A stretch of 64,000 nt of DNA from JABAAE01 sp905480545 (GCA_943788025.1 CALSOR010000012.1:248001-312000); one strand, 5' to 3'. Shown: positions 37,289-46,043, numbered from the stretch's first letter. A program made the numbers and translations. Notes: generated by a model from the letters alone, not told the origin.

Positions 37289-37464
37289 AAAGATAGCAAT
37301 TTTTAGACGAATCGAAAACAGAATTTGGATAGCCCTGCGAAAGTCTGCGGGTTAACTTGCCAAGTGAATTGGGGCAGGATTCGATTGCAAACTTCAGTTT
37401 ACTGGAATTAACAGTGGAAACGATCGAAAACTAACGATATCCGACCCGAACTCGCATCAGCATC

Positions 37465-38340
37465 ATGGCTCCATCAAACTCCCAAACGCTACCTACCATT
37501 GACCAGAACAACCTTGCCGCTCAAGTTGCCAGCTTGCAACAACAGCTATCGAAAATGCAGCAAATGGCTTCGTTGGGCGAATTAGTCGGAACGACGACGC
37601 ATGAGTTCAACAATTATTTGATGACAATTATCAATTATGCCAAATTGGGAATGCGTCAGACCGATCAGGCTGCCCGCGATCGAGCATTCCAAAAGATTTT
37701 TGATGCTGGGCAGAAAGCTGCTCAGGTGACCAGTGTGATCTTGGGAAGTGCTAGGAATCGATCTGACCAATTGGAGCCAACCGACCTCAAAGTCGTTATT
37801 GAGCAAGCAATGGTATTGCTGGAGCGTGAGATGCGCAAGTATCAGATTGGCGTACAGTTGAACTTGGGGTCCGTTCCCAAGGCGCTCGCATGCGGAAATC
37901 AAATCCAGCAAGTGTTGATCAATTTGTTGGTTAATGCTCGGCAGGCAATCGGATCCGGGGGACAAATTACGTTAACCTTGGTTGAGGACAAAGCGTCAGG
38001 AACGATCGACATCAGGGTTCTGGATGATGGACCGGGGATGTCAAATGCGGTTCTGACCAAGATTTTCGAACCGCAGTACTCGACCAAATCGGGCCCCGAT
38101 GAATCTGGAAAAGGTGGAAGCGGATTTGGTCTGTACAATTGCCGACAAATTATCGAAACCCATCATGGTAAAATTCGAGTAGAAAGCTCTGTGGGAAAAG
38201 GAACTTGTTTTATCATCAAATTGCAGAATGCAGATAAGGTCAAAGTGCCTGCAATACAATCGAAAACGGCATCAAAAGCCGCGCCTGTGATTGCTGCGAA
38301 TGAAACGAGTAACGGATGTTCGGCTCAAAAAACGGTTTAA
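37465..38340 (+). CDS. Cytoplasmic sensor histidine kinase
   Basis: A 291-residue kinase. A short N-terminal coiled coil (AAQVASLQQQLSKMQQMASL) leads to the phospho-acceptor His46 in ELVGTTTHEFNNYLMTI, followed by the HATPase domain: N box with NQIQQVLINLLVNARQAI, G1 in DDGPGM and G2 in GKGGSGFGLYNCRQII. There is no transmembrane segment and no input domain, so it probably receives its signal from a partner. The hydrophilic C-terminal tail (about 260-291) has no motif. No response regulator is adjacent. Confidence 0.9.
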   Translation: MAPSNSQTLPTIDQNNLAAQVASLQQQLSKMQQMASLGELVGTTTHEFNNYLMTIINYAKLGMRQTDQAARDRAFQKIFDAGQKAAQVTSVILGSARNRSDQLEPTDLKVVIEQAMVLLEREMRKYQIGVQLNLGSVPKALACGNQIQQVLINLLVNARQAIGSGGQITLTLVEDKASGTIDIRVLDDGPGMSNAVLTKIFEPQYSTKSGPDESGKGGSGFGLYNCRQIIETHHGKIRVESSVGKGTCFIIKLQNADKVKVPAIQSKTASKAAPVIAANETSNGCSAQKTV

Positions 38341-38415
38341 CGCGTCAGTCGTTTCCGGCTTCTTTTTTGCTTTGGTTAAAATGCATTTTTACTTTTGGAA
38401 ATGGAAAGTCCGTAG

Positions 38416-39240
38416 ATGACAACTGACGGATTTGGGGCTTTTTATCAACAAAACCGGCGGGCATGGGATCGGTTGGTGGCTCAGAAAAGCTGTTTTGCCA
38501 AAGCCGCATCTGATGAGGAGTTGATGAATCCGTTAAACACCGTTGACGGAAAACTGGGTTGGCTTTCAAATGGTGTTGATGGTAAAGAGCTGTTATGTCT
38601 TGCTGCTGGTGGCGGACGGCAAAGTGCTTTGTATGCAGCAGCCGGTGCAAATGTAACTGTCGTTGATATTAGCCCCAAGATGCTCGAGTTGGACCGTGAG
38701 GTCGCCACCGAGCGGAGGCTGAATATTAAGACCGTTGAGGCATCGATGGACGATTTGTCAATGTTTGCCAATTCGATCTTCGATATCGTCGTTCAGCCGG
38801 TGAGTACCTGCTACGTACCGAATATTATTGCCGTTTTTTCGGAAGTTGCACGTATACTTGCTCCGTCAGGGATCTACATCAGTCAGCACAAAACTCCTGT
38901 CAGTTTGCAGGCCGATTTGGAGGGGAAGCGAGGTGGCTATGTCCTACGCGAAAAATACTATCAGTCAAATCAAACGCCATTGCCACCGACGGCCAAGAGC
39001 CGTTTGCGTGAAGAGGGTACCGCGGAATTTCTACATCGTTGGGAAGAAATCGTGGGTGGAATGTGTCGGTGCGGGTTCGTGATCGAAGACCTTATCGAGC
39101 CCAATCATGCTCGCGAAAACGCAAGCGATGGTGAATTCGGCCATCGCTGCCAGTTTATTGCGCCCTATGTTAGAATGAAGGCGAGACGGGTTTCGGTAGA
39201 ATCGAATGGCTCGGGTAACTCTATTTGGATTCCGACTTGA
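38416..39240 (+). CDS. SAM-dependent methyltransferase
   Basis: A 274-residue class I methyltransferase. Motif I is LLCLAAGGGRQSALYAAAGA, followed by the acidic end of strand 2 in VTVVDISPKMLELDREVA, and the motif II/III region DIVVQPVSTCYVPN and LAPSGIYISQHKTP. The C-terminal part has several Cys (GMCRCGFVIED). The substrate is unknown. It follows the histidine kinase by 76 bases on the same strand. Confidence 0.85.
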   Translation: MTTDGFGAFYQQNRRAWDRLVAQKSCFAKAASDEELMNPLNTVDGKLGWLSNGVDGKELLCLAAGGGRQSALYAAAGANVTVVDISPKMLELDREVATERRLNIKTVEASMDDLSMFANSIFDIVVQPVSTCYVPNIIAVFSEVARILAPSGIYISQHKTPVSLQADLEGKRGGYVLREKYYQSNQTPLPPTAKSRLREEGTAEFLHRWEEIVGGMCRCGFVIEDLIEPNHARENASDGEFGHRCQFIAPYVRMKARRVSVESNGSGNSIWIPT

Positions 39241-39427
39241 TTTTTTGCAGATCCGGTTTGTGATTTGGGGCCGGGTCGTAGTCCAAAAGGCATTTGTAAT
39301 GGACGAGATTCCCCTGCGATTTATTCATTAAGAAGCGTGATCGAATGGTTTACGTTTTCCAACACTTGCTTGTTGGTAGGACGTTTTGTTAATTCAATCC
39401 CCACTATTAATCTACAGTGATAAAGAA

Positions 39428-39925
39428 ATGATCAGAGTCATTTTTACGGTATTGGCCGTATTCGCGTTGCAGTGTTCCGGATGTGGCGATAACGATTCCG
39501 GTTCGCGAGTGGAACGAACGAGCTCGCACGACTGGAAAACATCGTTTTCAGAATCGGTTCAGTTGTCCGCCGATTCTGGCAAGCCGATTTTGGCATTTTT
39601 TACCGGAAGCAATTGGTGTGGTTGGTGCAAGGTCTTGAATTCGAAGATCTTGGAAACGCCTGTATTTGTTGAGTGGGCAAAAGAAAATGTGATTATGCTG
39701 GAATTAGATTTCCCCACGGATTACGAGCAGAGCCAGGAAATCAAAGACCAGAATCAGCAGCTGCAGAAGATGTACGGTATAACCGGTTTTCCCACGATTA
39801 TCGTGATGGACGCGAATGGTAAACCGATCCTCCAGCTTGGATATGAAGATGTCAGTCCCGATGTCTACGCTGCCAAAATTGAGTCTGCAATAAAGAAGTC
39901 ACAAACCTTGTTGAAAACCAATTGA
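39428..39925 (+). CDS. Thioredoxin-fold lipoprotein/periplasmic thiol protein
   Basis: A 165-residue protein: hydrophobic signal segment (MIRVIFTVLAVFALQ) with Cys at about residue 19, so a lipoprotein anchor is possible though the lipobox is atypical. A thioredoxin domain follows with the active site NWCGWCKVL and cis-Pro loop GITGFPTIIV. The preferred start is ATG at 39428, just before the signal, instead of 39386. The stop overlaps the TTG start of the BMC-domain gene (TTGA), so the two are translationally coupled. That coupling is odd, since thioredoxin would be outside the membrane and the shell protein inside. Confidence 0.85.
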   Translation: MIRVIFTVLAVFALQCSGCGDNDSGSRVERTSSHDWKTSFSESVQLSADSGKPILAFFTGSNWCGWCKVLNSKILETPVFVEWAKENVIMLELDFPTDYEQSQEIKDQNQQLQKMYGITGFPTIIVMDANGKPILQLGYEDVSPDVYAAKIESAIKKSQTLLKTN

Positions 39926-40611
39926 ACTTCGTTTTGAAAAGAAACTTACGCACGATCGGAATTTTGGAAACGGCCGGGTACACACCGGCGATGGTCGCGC
40001 TTGATGCGATGGAGAAAGGGTTTCAAATTCGCGTTTTGCAATCCGAGCTGAACGATATGCTCGGCATATGCATCAAGATTCTCGGTGATGTCGATCAGGT
40101 CGAGTTAGCTTTGAAAACCGGAGTTGAAATCGCCGATTCATTGAATGGCTCGGCCGTTTCAAAGTGTTTGAACCGTTGCGACGATCTTGCTTACCCCGTG
40201 CTCGATGCTCCATCGGAATATAATCCACTGATTCAACAGGACGTTGTCCACCAACCACGATCACCAAGTCCCAACCAAACATCGCCCGTTAAGCCAACAG
40301 GCAACCAATCAAAAAAACAAGGAGCTCTTCAAGTGGCCACAGATCAAATTGCTGCGTTAGGATTTATCGAGACCCAAGGATTTACTGCAGTCTTTGAGGC
40401 AATAGATACTGCGTGCAAGAGTGCGAATGTCGAAGTCGTTGGTAAGGAAAAATTGGGAGGCGGTTTTGTGACGGTTGTGATCAAGGGCGACGTCGCAGCA
40501 GTAAAAACGGCGGTCGCCTCCGGGAGTGAGAGGGTCGAGGCACTTGGAAAGTTAATCGCTGCCCATGTAGTGACGCGGCCAAGTGAAGCGGTATTAAGTT
40601 TGCTCCCGTAG
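39922..40611 (+). CDS. Shell protein with two bacterial-microcompartment (BMC) domains
   Basis: A 229-residue protein. Domain 1 (about residues 9-75) begins RTIGILETAGYTPAMVALDA, and domain 2 (about 140-225) is a more typical BMC domain (LGFIETQGFTAVFEAIDTAC, then GGGFVTVVIKGDVAAVKTAV, ending HVVTRPSEAV). A polar, Pro/Gln/Ser-rich linker of about 45 residues joins them. BMC-T (tandem) proteins normally have only a short link, so this could be an unusual fused pair. Shell proteins form the polyhedral coat of microcompartments. The planctomycete pvm locus is not in the window, so this is an orphan. TTG at 39922 overlaps the thioredoxin stop; TTG at 39934 is an alternative start. Confidence 0.88.
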   Translation: MNFVLKRNLRTIGILETAGYTPAMVALDAMEKGFQIRVLQSELNDMLGICIKILGDVDQVELALKTGVEIADSLNGSAVSKCLNRCDDLAYPVLDAPSEYNPLIQQDVVHQPRSPSPNQTSPVKPTGNQSKKQGALQVATDQIAALGFIETQGFTAVFEAIDTACKSANVEVVGKEKLGGGFVTVVIKGDVAAVKTAVASGSERVEALGKLIAAHVVTRPSEAVLSLLP

Positions 40612-40619
40612 CGACACTC

Positions 40620-41495
40620 GACACTTTAGTGGATTGTATTTAATAGTCTTTTTCCCGTTAAACGAAGGCCTATTCGATTCGTGCGGTAGGGAAACGCGAA
40701 GGTCACTGTGAAATGTTCTTGTCCATTTTAAGGATGCCGATTGCATTGCCTTCTGGAACGGGCCCCCTTCAATATTGAAGTCGATTTCAATCGGGGAACC
40801 TTTCGCGTCAATCTTGTATGAAAATGCAAACGGGTTGTCGTCGCCAGATTCATTCGCCAAAGTTTTCTTTGTGATGGTAATCAGTGATTTAAGGGGCAGT
40901 TTCGATTTTTACCCCCGCTCGTTTGTCGCTGATGACTTTCCATTCGCCGACGAGTGACTTGGCGTCAAACTTCTTTTCATCCATTGCCGTGCTTTTGCCA
41001 TCGTTTTTGACGACCTCAAAGTATGCGTCAAAACCATCGAGTCTGCGAACGTTGTTTATATCAGAGTCGCCCCGAATCTGGGCATCGTCTTTAAACTCGG
41101 CATCTACTGACTGATTTAAATGGCTTAGGGTTTTTTGAGATCCTTCGTCAGAGAATAGGCACACCCAGGATTATAAAGTGGAATGCTCTTTGTGCTTTTA
41201 AATTGGCTCGCTTTTTTATTTGACTTGATTGTATCATCGAGGCTTCCGGAGATATGAGCTGCCAAGCGGTTGCATTTTTAGGATCGAGTTTGACCATTTT
41301 TGCAAAAATTTCGGCCGCTTCTTTATGCTGTTGATTGCCAATCAGTCTCCGGGGCTTGGCAAACAATTTGTGGCTCGTTTTATCGTCGTCCGATGAATTG
41401 TCTTGGGAACAAGAGTGCCCCGCAAAACTAAGACACCTTTTCGAAAAACAGCCGGCAAACAATGATTGCCGTATGGGTTGAAAAAAACTACCCAA
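40620..41495 (-). pseudogene. Broken TPR + TIGR03067-type planctomycete protein gene
   Basis: Three minus-strand frames together give one protein. 41495-41148 has TPR-like HKEAAEIFAKMVKLDPKNAT. The next frame has the TPR end pattern (YNPGCAYSL then TLSHLNQSVDAEFKDDAQIR and GDSDINNVRRLDGF) and LVGEWKVISDKRAG, the start of the planctomycete TIGR03067 domain. A third frame from about 40890 carries SLITITKKTLANESGDDNPF and SYKIDAKGSPIEIDFNIEGG. Shifts fall near short A runs at about 41165, 41130 and 40895, with one more near 40720. All are probable single-base indels. It is non-functional as it stands, unless the assembly is at fault. Confidence 0.7.
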
Positions 41496-41639
41496 GAAAG
41501 CTCCGGGTGCAAAATGGGAAAAAATGCGATCCGAACAGGAATTTTATGGAACACGATCGGACCACGAAGAAAAACGATAGCGTTCTTCGCAAACTGGACG
41601 CAATTGTGCGTCGCCCATGTTGACGTGTTGGACGATGCA

Positions 41640-42352
41640 TTACGGAAAATCAAATTTACACTCATCGAACGTCGTTGGGATTGAAAGCGTCCATAGTGGG
41701 CGAAGAGTTCGGAATTCGTGATAGGTGAGATCTTCGTCGAATGAAAGCATCGCTTCGTAATCTTGGCTCAGTTCTTCGGTCAGATCGAAATCGTCGGCAG
41801 CAAATTTTGCGATGGCTAATTCGACTGTTTTTGAAGAATGACGGGCTGCAAGAAGATTGGCATTGGCGATCGATAAGTCGCTTGCGGCTCGGACTTTTTC
41901 TTGAAATGATCTCACGTCATTCGAAAATAGAACTGCTCGCAAGGCGTTGTATAGGATCGGAATTTCGCGAAGTGATCTTATGTTGGAATGTCCATAAGTC
42001 TCACATCGGTCTTTTCGAAGGTATCGGACTGCAAGCCGGACTTTTCCCGATTTCCCAGCACAAACGAGCAGGCAGCGCGGACTGCCACTCGATTCACAAC
42101 AACCGAGCTCTTGATAGGGCCCAGTTTTAATAAATCGATGTCTGAGAGTAAGGTAATCAATTGACGCAAATATAGAGTAGGCCTGATGAACGAAATGGAA
42201 ATTCGGTCACAGTTAAAAACGCAGTCGGCTGATAATTCGGTGTAGCCCCATATTACAAAAAGCTGATCCACTCCTTTGGCGGATTTTGTTCCGGTTGAAA
42301 CGATTGGCGGCTGATCAAAACGTGATTGGATCGTTTCACGGATGTTGGGCAT
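41640..42352 (-). pseudogene. Frameshifted hypothetical gene
   Basis: Two minus-strand frames of good protein quality abut: 42352-41978 (124 residues, starting MPNIRETIQSRFDQPPIVST) and 41942-41640 (100 residues, with AKFAADDFDLTEELSQDYEA). The first ends in DIPT-stop, while the other frame continues through SLREIPILYNALRAV. A single indel around 41980-42060 would join them into about 235 residues. I do not recognise the family. It sits in a decay zone with the TIGR03067 remnant. Confidence 0.5.
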
Positions 42353-43171
42353 TCATCGAAACGCCCGAATAAAGGGAAGTAAATACTGAGAAAGATGGAT
42401 TATTGAAGAATTCATTGACTCAAATTAGCCTCCAACAATCACGTCATGGGAAAAGCAGCAAATTTGGTAGCCAATGTTTCTTAGCCCTAAGGCCAATTTT
42501 TACGAACCCCAACTATCAGATTAGGACGCTCGTGAATCAACCCTTGACGCTGGCGTTTCGTCTTGTAGCATGACAAACTAAACGACGATATCTTATCGTT
42601 TCGTCGTTCGCCACGTTGTCTTGGACTTGTACCCATTGTCCCGGGACAAGGCGAACGTAGATGCTTTGGGCGATCAAACCAACGTGTGATTTACGCCAGT
42701 TATTTCCTATGAATTGCGTAAGGCAACAGGTTGAAATGTTGTTGAGGGCTTCTTGGCGAGGGCTTGGTAGGAAATGCGAAGCAAACGTGATGCTTCAGCG
42801 TCATCAGGATTCTCTAGCTGGGGCTTCAACCACTTTTGAATAAAACGCGTGGATCAAAACGATCAGGCTTCGGTCTATCGTTAAGGTTGTCAAACTTGGA
42901 ATGGGGAATGATCGTTTCGCATCGGTCATTTGTGATAAACAATTTGCTGTCGTTTTTTTGAAGTGCTTTAACACATTGAGAAATCTTCAACATAAGAATC
43001 TATGTATTGTCACAAAAAAGCTCCCCAAGCAAATATCGACATCGACATTGCCGCCCAAGTCAACCGAAACGAACAGGGCCGATTTCTAATGAGGATCGCC
43101 GATTCGGGATTCAGTGGGATTCTCGTCTCGAGCGTTTTAGGTTTACTGAAGGCGCAGGGGAGGCTCGATTG
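42353..43171. other. Gene-free region with one perfect palindrome
   Basis: The 820 bases have no convincing gene. TTGTCCCGGGACAA at 42636-42649 is a perfect 14-base palindrome, and ACGTT-type arms around 42612 and 42652 could extend it loosely. It might be an operator or structured RNA leader, but nothing downstream fixes its target. The sequence close to 43172 has AGGGGAGG, a strong Shine-Dalgarno for the next gene. Confidence 0.4.
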
Positions 43172-43411
43172 GTGAGCAGAGACATGGACAAAATTTCCGA
43201 CCATTTTGATGGTGGCGAAACAGGGTGTGGCGAATTGCTTCTCGATTTATTGATTTTTATGCGCAAGCAACCTGCAAATTCGATTGTCGAAGTTCGCGCG
43301 CTCGACCCTGGTGCTCCGCTGGAGATTCCCGCATGGTGCCGCCTGACGAAACACATTTTGGTGTCTGATGAGCACCCCTTTTATCGCATACAAAAACCAA
43401 ATAACAACTAA
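43172..43411 (+). CDS. TusA-like sulfur carrier protein
   Basis: A 79-residue protein (GTG start) of the TusA/SirA superfamily. It retains the first Cys in HFDGGETGCGELLLDL (Cys19), though the CPxP of true TusA is replaced by CGEL. A second conserved motif, IPAWCRLTKH with Cys56, is characteristic of this divergent group. AGGGGAGG lies eight or nine bases before GTG at 43172. It begins a tight three-gene cluster with DsrE-like and TusA/OsmC genes, so a role in sulfur or selenium transfer is likely. Confidence 0.72.
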   Translation: MSRDMDKISDHFDGGETGCGELLLDLLIFMRKQPANSIVEVRALDPGAPLEIPAWCRLTKHILVSDEHPFYRIQKPNNN

Positions 43412-43428
43412 CTACAGAAAGCAAGATT

Positions 43429-43794
43429 ATGAGTGAAACATTTTGCGTGACAATTAATTCCTGTAAAGAAAACGGCGATAAAGCCACAGTTGGTTTTGTT
43501 GTTGCAACCGCAGCGCTTGGATCCGGCAAAGATACGATGGTCTTTCTGAGTACTGATGGCGTCTGGGCTGCGGTCAAAGACGAAGCGGCCAAAATCGTTG
43601 AGGATGGTCCATTTAAGCCGCTTACTGAGCTGATCACAAATTTCATGTCCGCTGGGGGGCGAGTTGTTGCCTGTGCTCCGTGTTGCAAAAAACGAGATAT
43701 CGATGAGGCTGAATTGTTTGACGGAGTGGACATCGCTGGCGGTGCAGTTCTGGTGGAATGGTTAAGCAACGGTTCACCTAATGTAAGCTTTTAG
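43429..43794 (+). CDS. DsrE-family protein
   Basis: A 121-residue DsrE/F-like protein. The first strand and helix (VGFVVATAALGSGKDTMVFL), STDGVWAAVKDEAAKIVEDG and the ACAPCCKKRDI motif (Cys82, Cys85, Cys86) identify it. VLVEWLSNGSPNVSF ends it in the usual family manner. Such proteins bind or transfer persulfide sulfur in the cytoplasm. It starts 18 bases after the TusA-like gene and stops three bases before the next, making an operon. Confidence 0.85.
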   Translation: MSETFCVTINSCKENGDKATVGFVVATAALGSGKDTMVFLSTDGVWAAVKDEAAKIVEDGPFKPLTELITNFMSAGGRVVACAPCCKKRDIDEAELFDGVDIAGGAVLVEWLSNGSPNVSF

Positions 43795-43797
43795 TCG

Positions 43798-44541
43798 ATG
43801 ACGTCCGAAAACAAACTTATCGCTGATCATGTTTTTGACGGCGGTTCGATGGATTGCGGCTCCGGCCTAATTCTGCTGATTCGTCAAAATATGATGAATG
43901 TGCCTGCAGGTGGTTTGCTGGAGATCCGCAGTACCGAACCGACAGTCGAGTCCGAGCTGCCACCGTGGTGTCGAATGGTTGGGCATACCCATGTCCGAAG
44001 CGATGAAGTATCGCCCGGCGAATGGAGACACTTCGTACAACGCAAATTAAAAGAAACCTCTGACGACGAAAAAAAAGATTTAGACGCGGATCGGGAAAAG
44101 GCACGAGCGTTCAAGTGGAGTTTGCGTGGGCGACGCTCAAGCAAGGTTGAAACAGTCATCTACTCCCGAAATTTTTCCTGGAAATCAGGAGCGTCGTTAG
44201 GATTTGATCGTTCTGCCGAATTACCCACTGCACTTGAGCAAATGCTCGGATCTCTTCTCAGTGATGTGCTGGCTTGTTTTTCAATTCAGTGCAGTCAACG
44301 CAGTCTATTGGTAGACGAAATTGAAGCTACGGTCAACGCGACGCTGAACGACACGCTGGCGGCCGTGGGATTGGAGAGTGGTGATGCCTCAGTCAAAGAA
44401 ATTGCGTTGATTTTGTTCGTGACGTCGCCGGCGCTCTCGGAGAGGTTAATGGATGTATGGCACGTGGCGTTGAATGCATCACCCGTTTTTCAAACATTGA
44501 AAAAAGGCTGCGAAATGGATGCTCGGATAGTGCTTTTATAA
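43798..44541 (+). CDS. Fusion of a TusA-like and an OsmC-like domain
   Basis: A 247-residue protein. The N-terminal TusA-like domain has HVFDGGSMDCGSGLILLI (Cys20) and LPPWCRMVGH (Cys58), close to the stand-alone gene two genes upstream. After a charged linker (about 75-105) comes an OsmC-like domain: VIYSRNFSWKSGASLGFDRS, then PTALEQMLGSLLSDVLACFS with a Cys, and NASPVFQTLKKG where many OsmC proteins have CPV. The OsmC fold is linked to peroxide or thiol handling. The fusion joins a sulfur carrier to a thiol-active domain. It is the last gene of the TusA-DsrE-TusA/OsmC cluster. Confidence 0.8.
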   Translation: MTSENKLIADHVFDGGSMDCGSGLILLIRQNMMNVPAGGLLEIRSTEPTVESELPPWCRMVGHTHVRSDEVSPGEWRHFVQRKLKETSDDEKKDLDADREKARAFKWSLRGRRSSKVETVIYSRNFSWKSGASLGFDRSAELPTALEQMLGSLLSDVLACFSIQCSQRSLLVDEIEATVNATLNDTLAAVGLESGDASVKEIALILFVTSPALSERLMDVWHVALNASPVFQTLKKGCEMDARIVLL

Positions 44542-44699
44542 ACGTGTGAGGTCGGGGATTTCGTGTTTGCAGCAACTTTTTAAAGTTAGTGGTGGATTTT
44601 GAATCGGTTTAGGCTGATGAACCGAACGGGAAAGGGTCGCGGTTGATTAAATCGGCAAGCGGCTTGGAATTAGAGTATCGATATTTAATTGGAACAATC

Positions 44700-45854
44700 A
44701 TGTTTTCAGTCACTCAAGTTGGTTCGTGGCCGCGGTCTCCGCAATTGCTCGCAGGTCTTCGCGAAAAACGGATGAAGCGAATGTCGGAACAGCAATTCAA
44801 TGAATTGGCTGACAACGAAATCCGTCGGTGTGTGCAACTGCAGCTTGACGCCGGAGTTGATATTGTTGTGGACGGGGAATTGCGTCGCGACAATTTCTAT
44901 TCGTTTATTGCCGAAAAGGTCGAGGGAACGCAGTTGATGTCATTGGCCGAAATGCTGGAGACGGCGGAAGACAAAGCGGCTTTTGAGGAAATGCTTCAGA
45001 CACTCGACGCACCCGCTTATGCAATTCGAAATCCGACTTGCGTTGGAAAGCTACGACGGCGAGCATCACTGGCGGCTGAAGATCTGAGGTTCATTCGAAC
45101 CTTGACCGGTAAGCCAGTTAAAACGACTCTGCCCGGTCCCTACTTATTAACGCGAGCAATGTGGGTGACGTCTTATTCCAGTGGTGCCTACGGCGATAAA
45201 CCAGTGATGGCCGATGATGTCGTTTCTATCCTGCGTGAAGAGCTTGAAGAGCTGGTTGATGCAGGTGCTGAATTCGTTCAGTTTGATGAGCCGGTGTTGA
45301 CAGAGGTCGTTCATAGTGGCGATGACAAGCGTCGCACCTTTATGTGAGCGACCTTAGCTACCCGCCGTGATGCGGGTGCCGAACTTGCCTACGCTGCCGA
45401 ATTGATGAATCGAGTATTGGACGGTTTCTCGGGGAGAATTCGTACGGGTATTCATGTTTGTCGTGGAAACTGGTCGAAACGGGAGGACGTGTTGATTTCA
45501 GGCGATTACGCACCCCTTGTCGATTGCTTTCGAAAAATGAATGTCGATCAATTGGTGCTTGAATTCGCGACTCCGAGAGCGGGCGAATTGGCCATCATCG
45601 GTCGCGCATTGCCGGATCGTGAAATTGGGCTGGGATGCGTCAATCCTCGCACTGACACCGCGGAGTCTGTTGAATCAATTGTTGAACGGTCTAACGAGGC
45701 GCTGCAGCATTGGTCACCGGAGAATGTTTACCTTAACCCAGATTGTGGATTTGGGTGTTTTGCCAACCGCTGCGTAAATGAAGAGGATGTGGCTGCTGCC
45801 AAGCTCAAAGCCATGGTAAACGCTGCAGAAATTCTTCGTTCTGAAAATTCTTAG
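44700..45854 (+). CDS. MetE-like methyltransferase, selenoprotein candidate with in-frame UGA
   Basis: A MetE C-terminal-type (UROD/MetE-like) protein of 384 residues if TGA at 45345-45347 (codon 216) is read as Sec. The frame is the same on both sides: ...EPVLTEVVHSGDDKRRTFM-U-ATLATRRDAGAELAY.... From memory of the family, homologues have Cys here (FMC-A/G). The probable zinc ligands His252 and Cys254 (IHVCRGNW), Glu288 and Cys349 (NPDCGF) are all after the UGA, so a product ending there would be useless. A hairpin follows the UGA (own entry). It starts about 160 bases after the TusA/OsmC gene. It may methylate homocysteine, selenohomocysteine or another thiol. The ATG at 44700 fits better than 44643. 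Confidence 0.78.
45360..45377 (+). promoter_or_regulatory. Candidate bacterial SECIS hairpin after the MetE-like UGA
   Basis: Counting from U1 of UGA, ACCCGC (16-21) pairs perfectly with GCGGGT (28-33), plus a possible U15-G34 wobble, around the six-base loop CGTGAT. G23-U24 of that loop coincide with the SelB-binding G23-U24 of E. coli fdhF. The bulged U17 is not present. The hairpin lies in the reading frame, as bacterial SECIS elements do. Confidence 0.7.
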
Positions 45855-46043
45855 AGATAATTTTCCCTTTCATCGCGCGTTAACCATTGAATTCTTGAAG
45901 GATCAAGTTGTCCCAAAGTCTGGGTGAAGGCACTCAGTTACGTCAAGTATCGTTTTCTTGCCCGCGTCAAATCATTTCAAAGAAGGATCGAAGTCATTGG
46001 CGTGAGTCATAGATCACCAAATGGATTCGACTGGTTTCACGAC

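Noticed and set aside
40894..41170. Broken TIGR03067 gene as a selenoprotein
   Set aside because: The breaks are frameshifts and several different stops, with no UGA at a Cys position and no SECIS-like hairpin.
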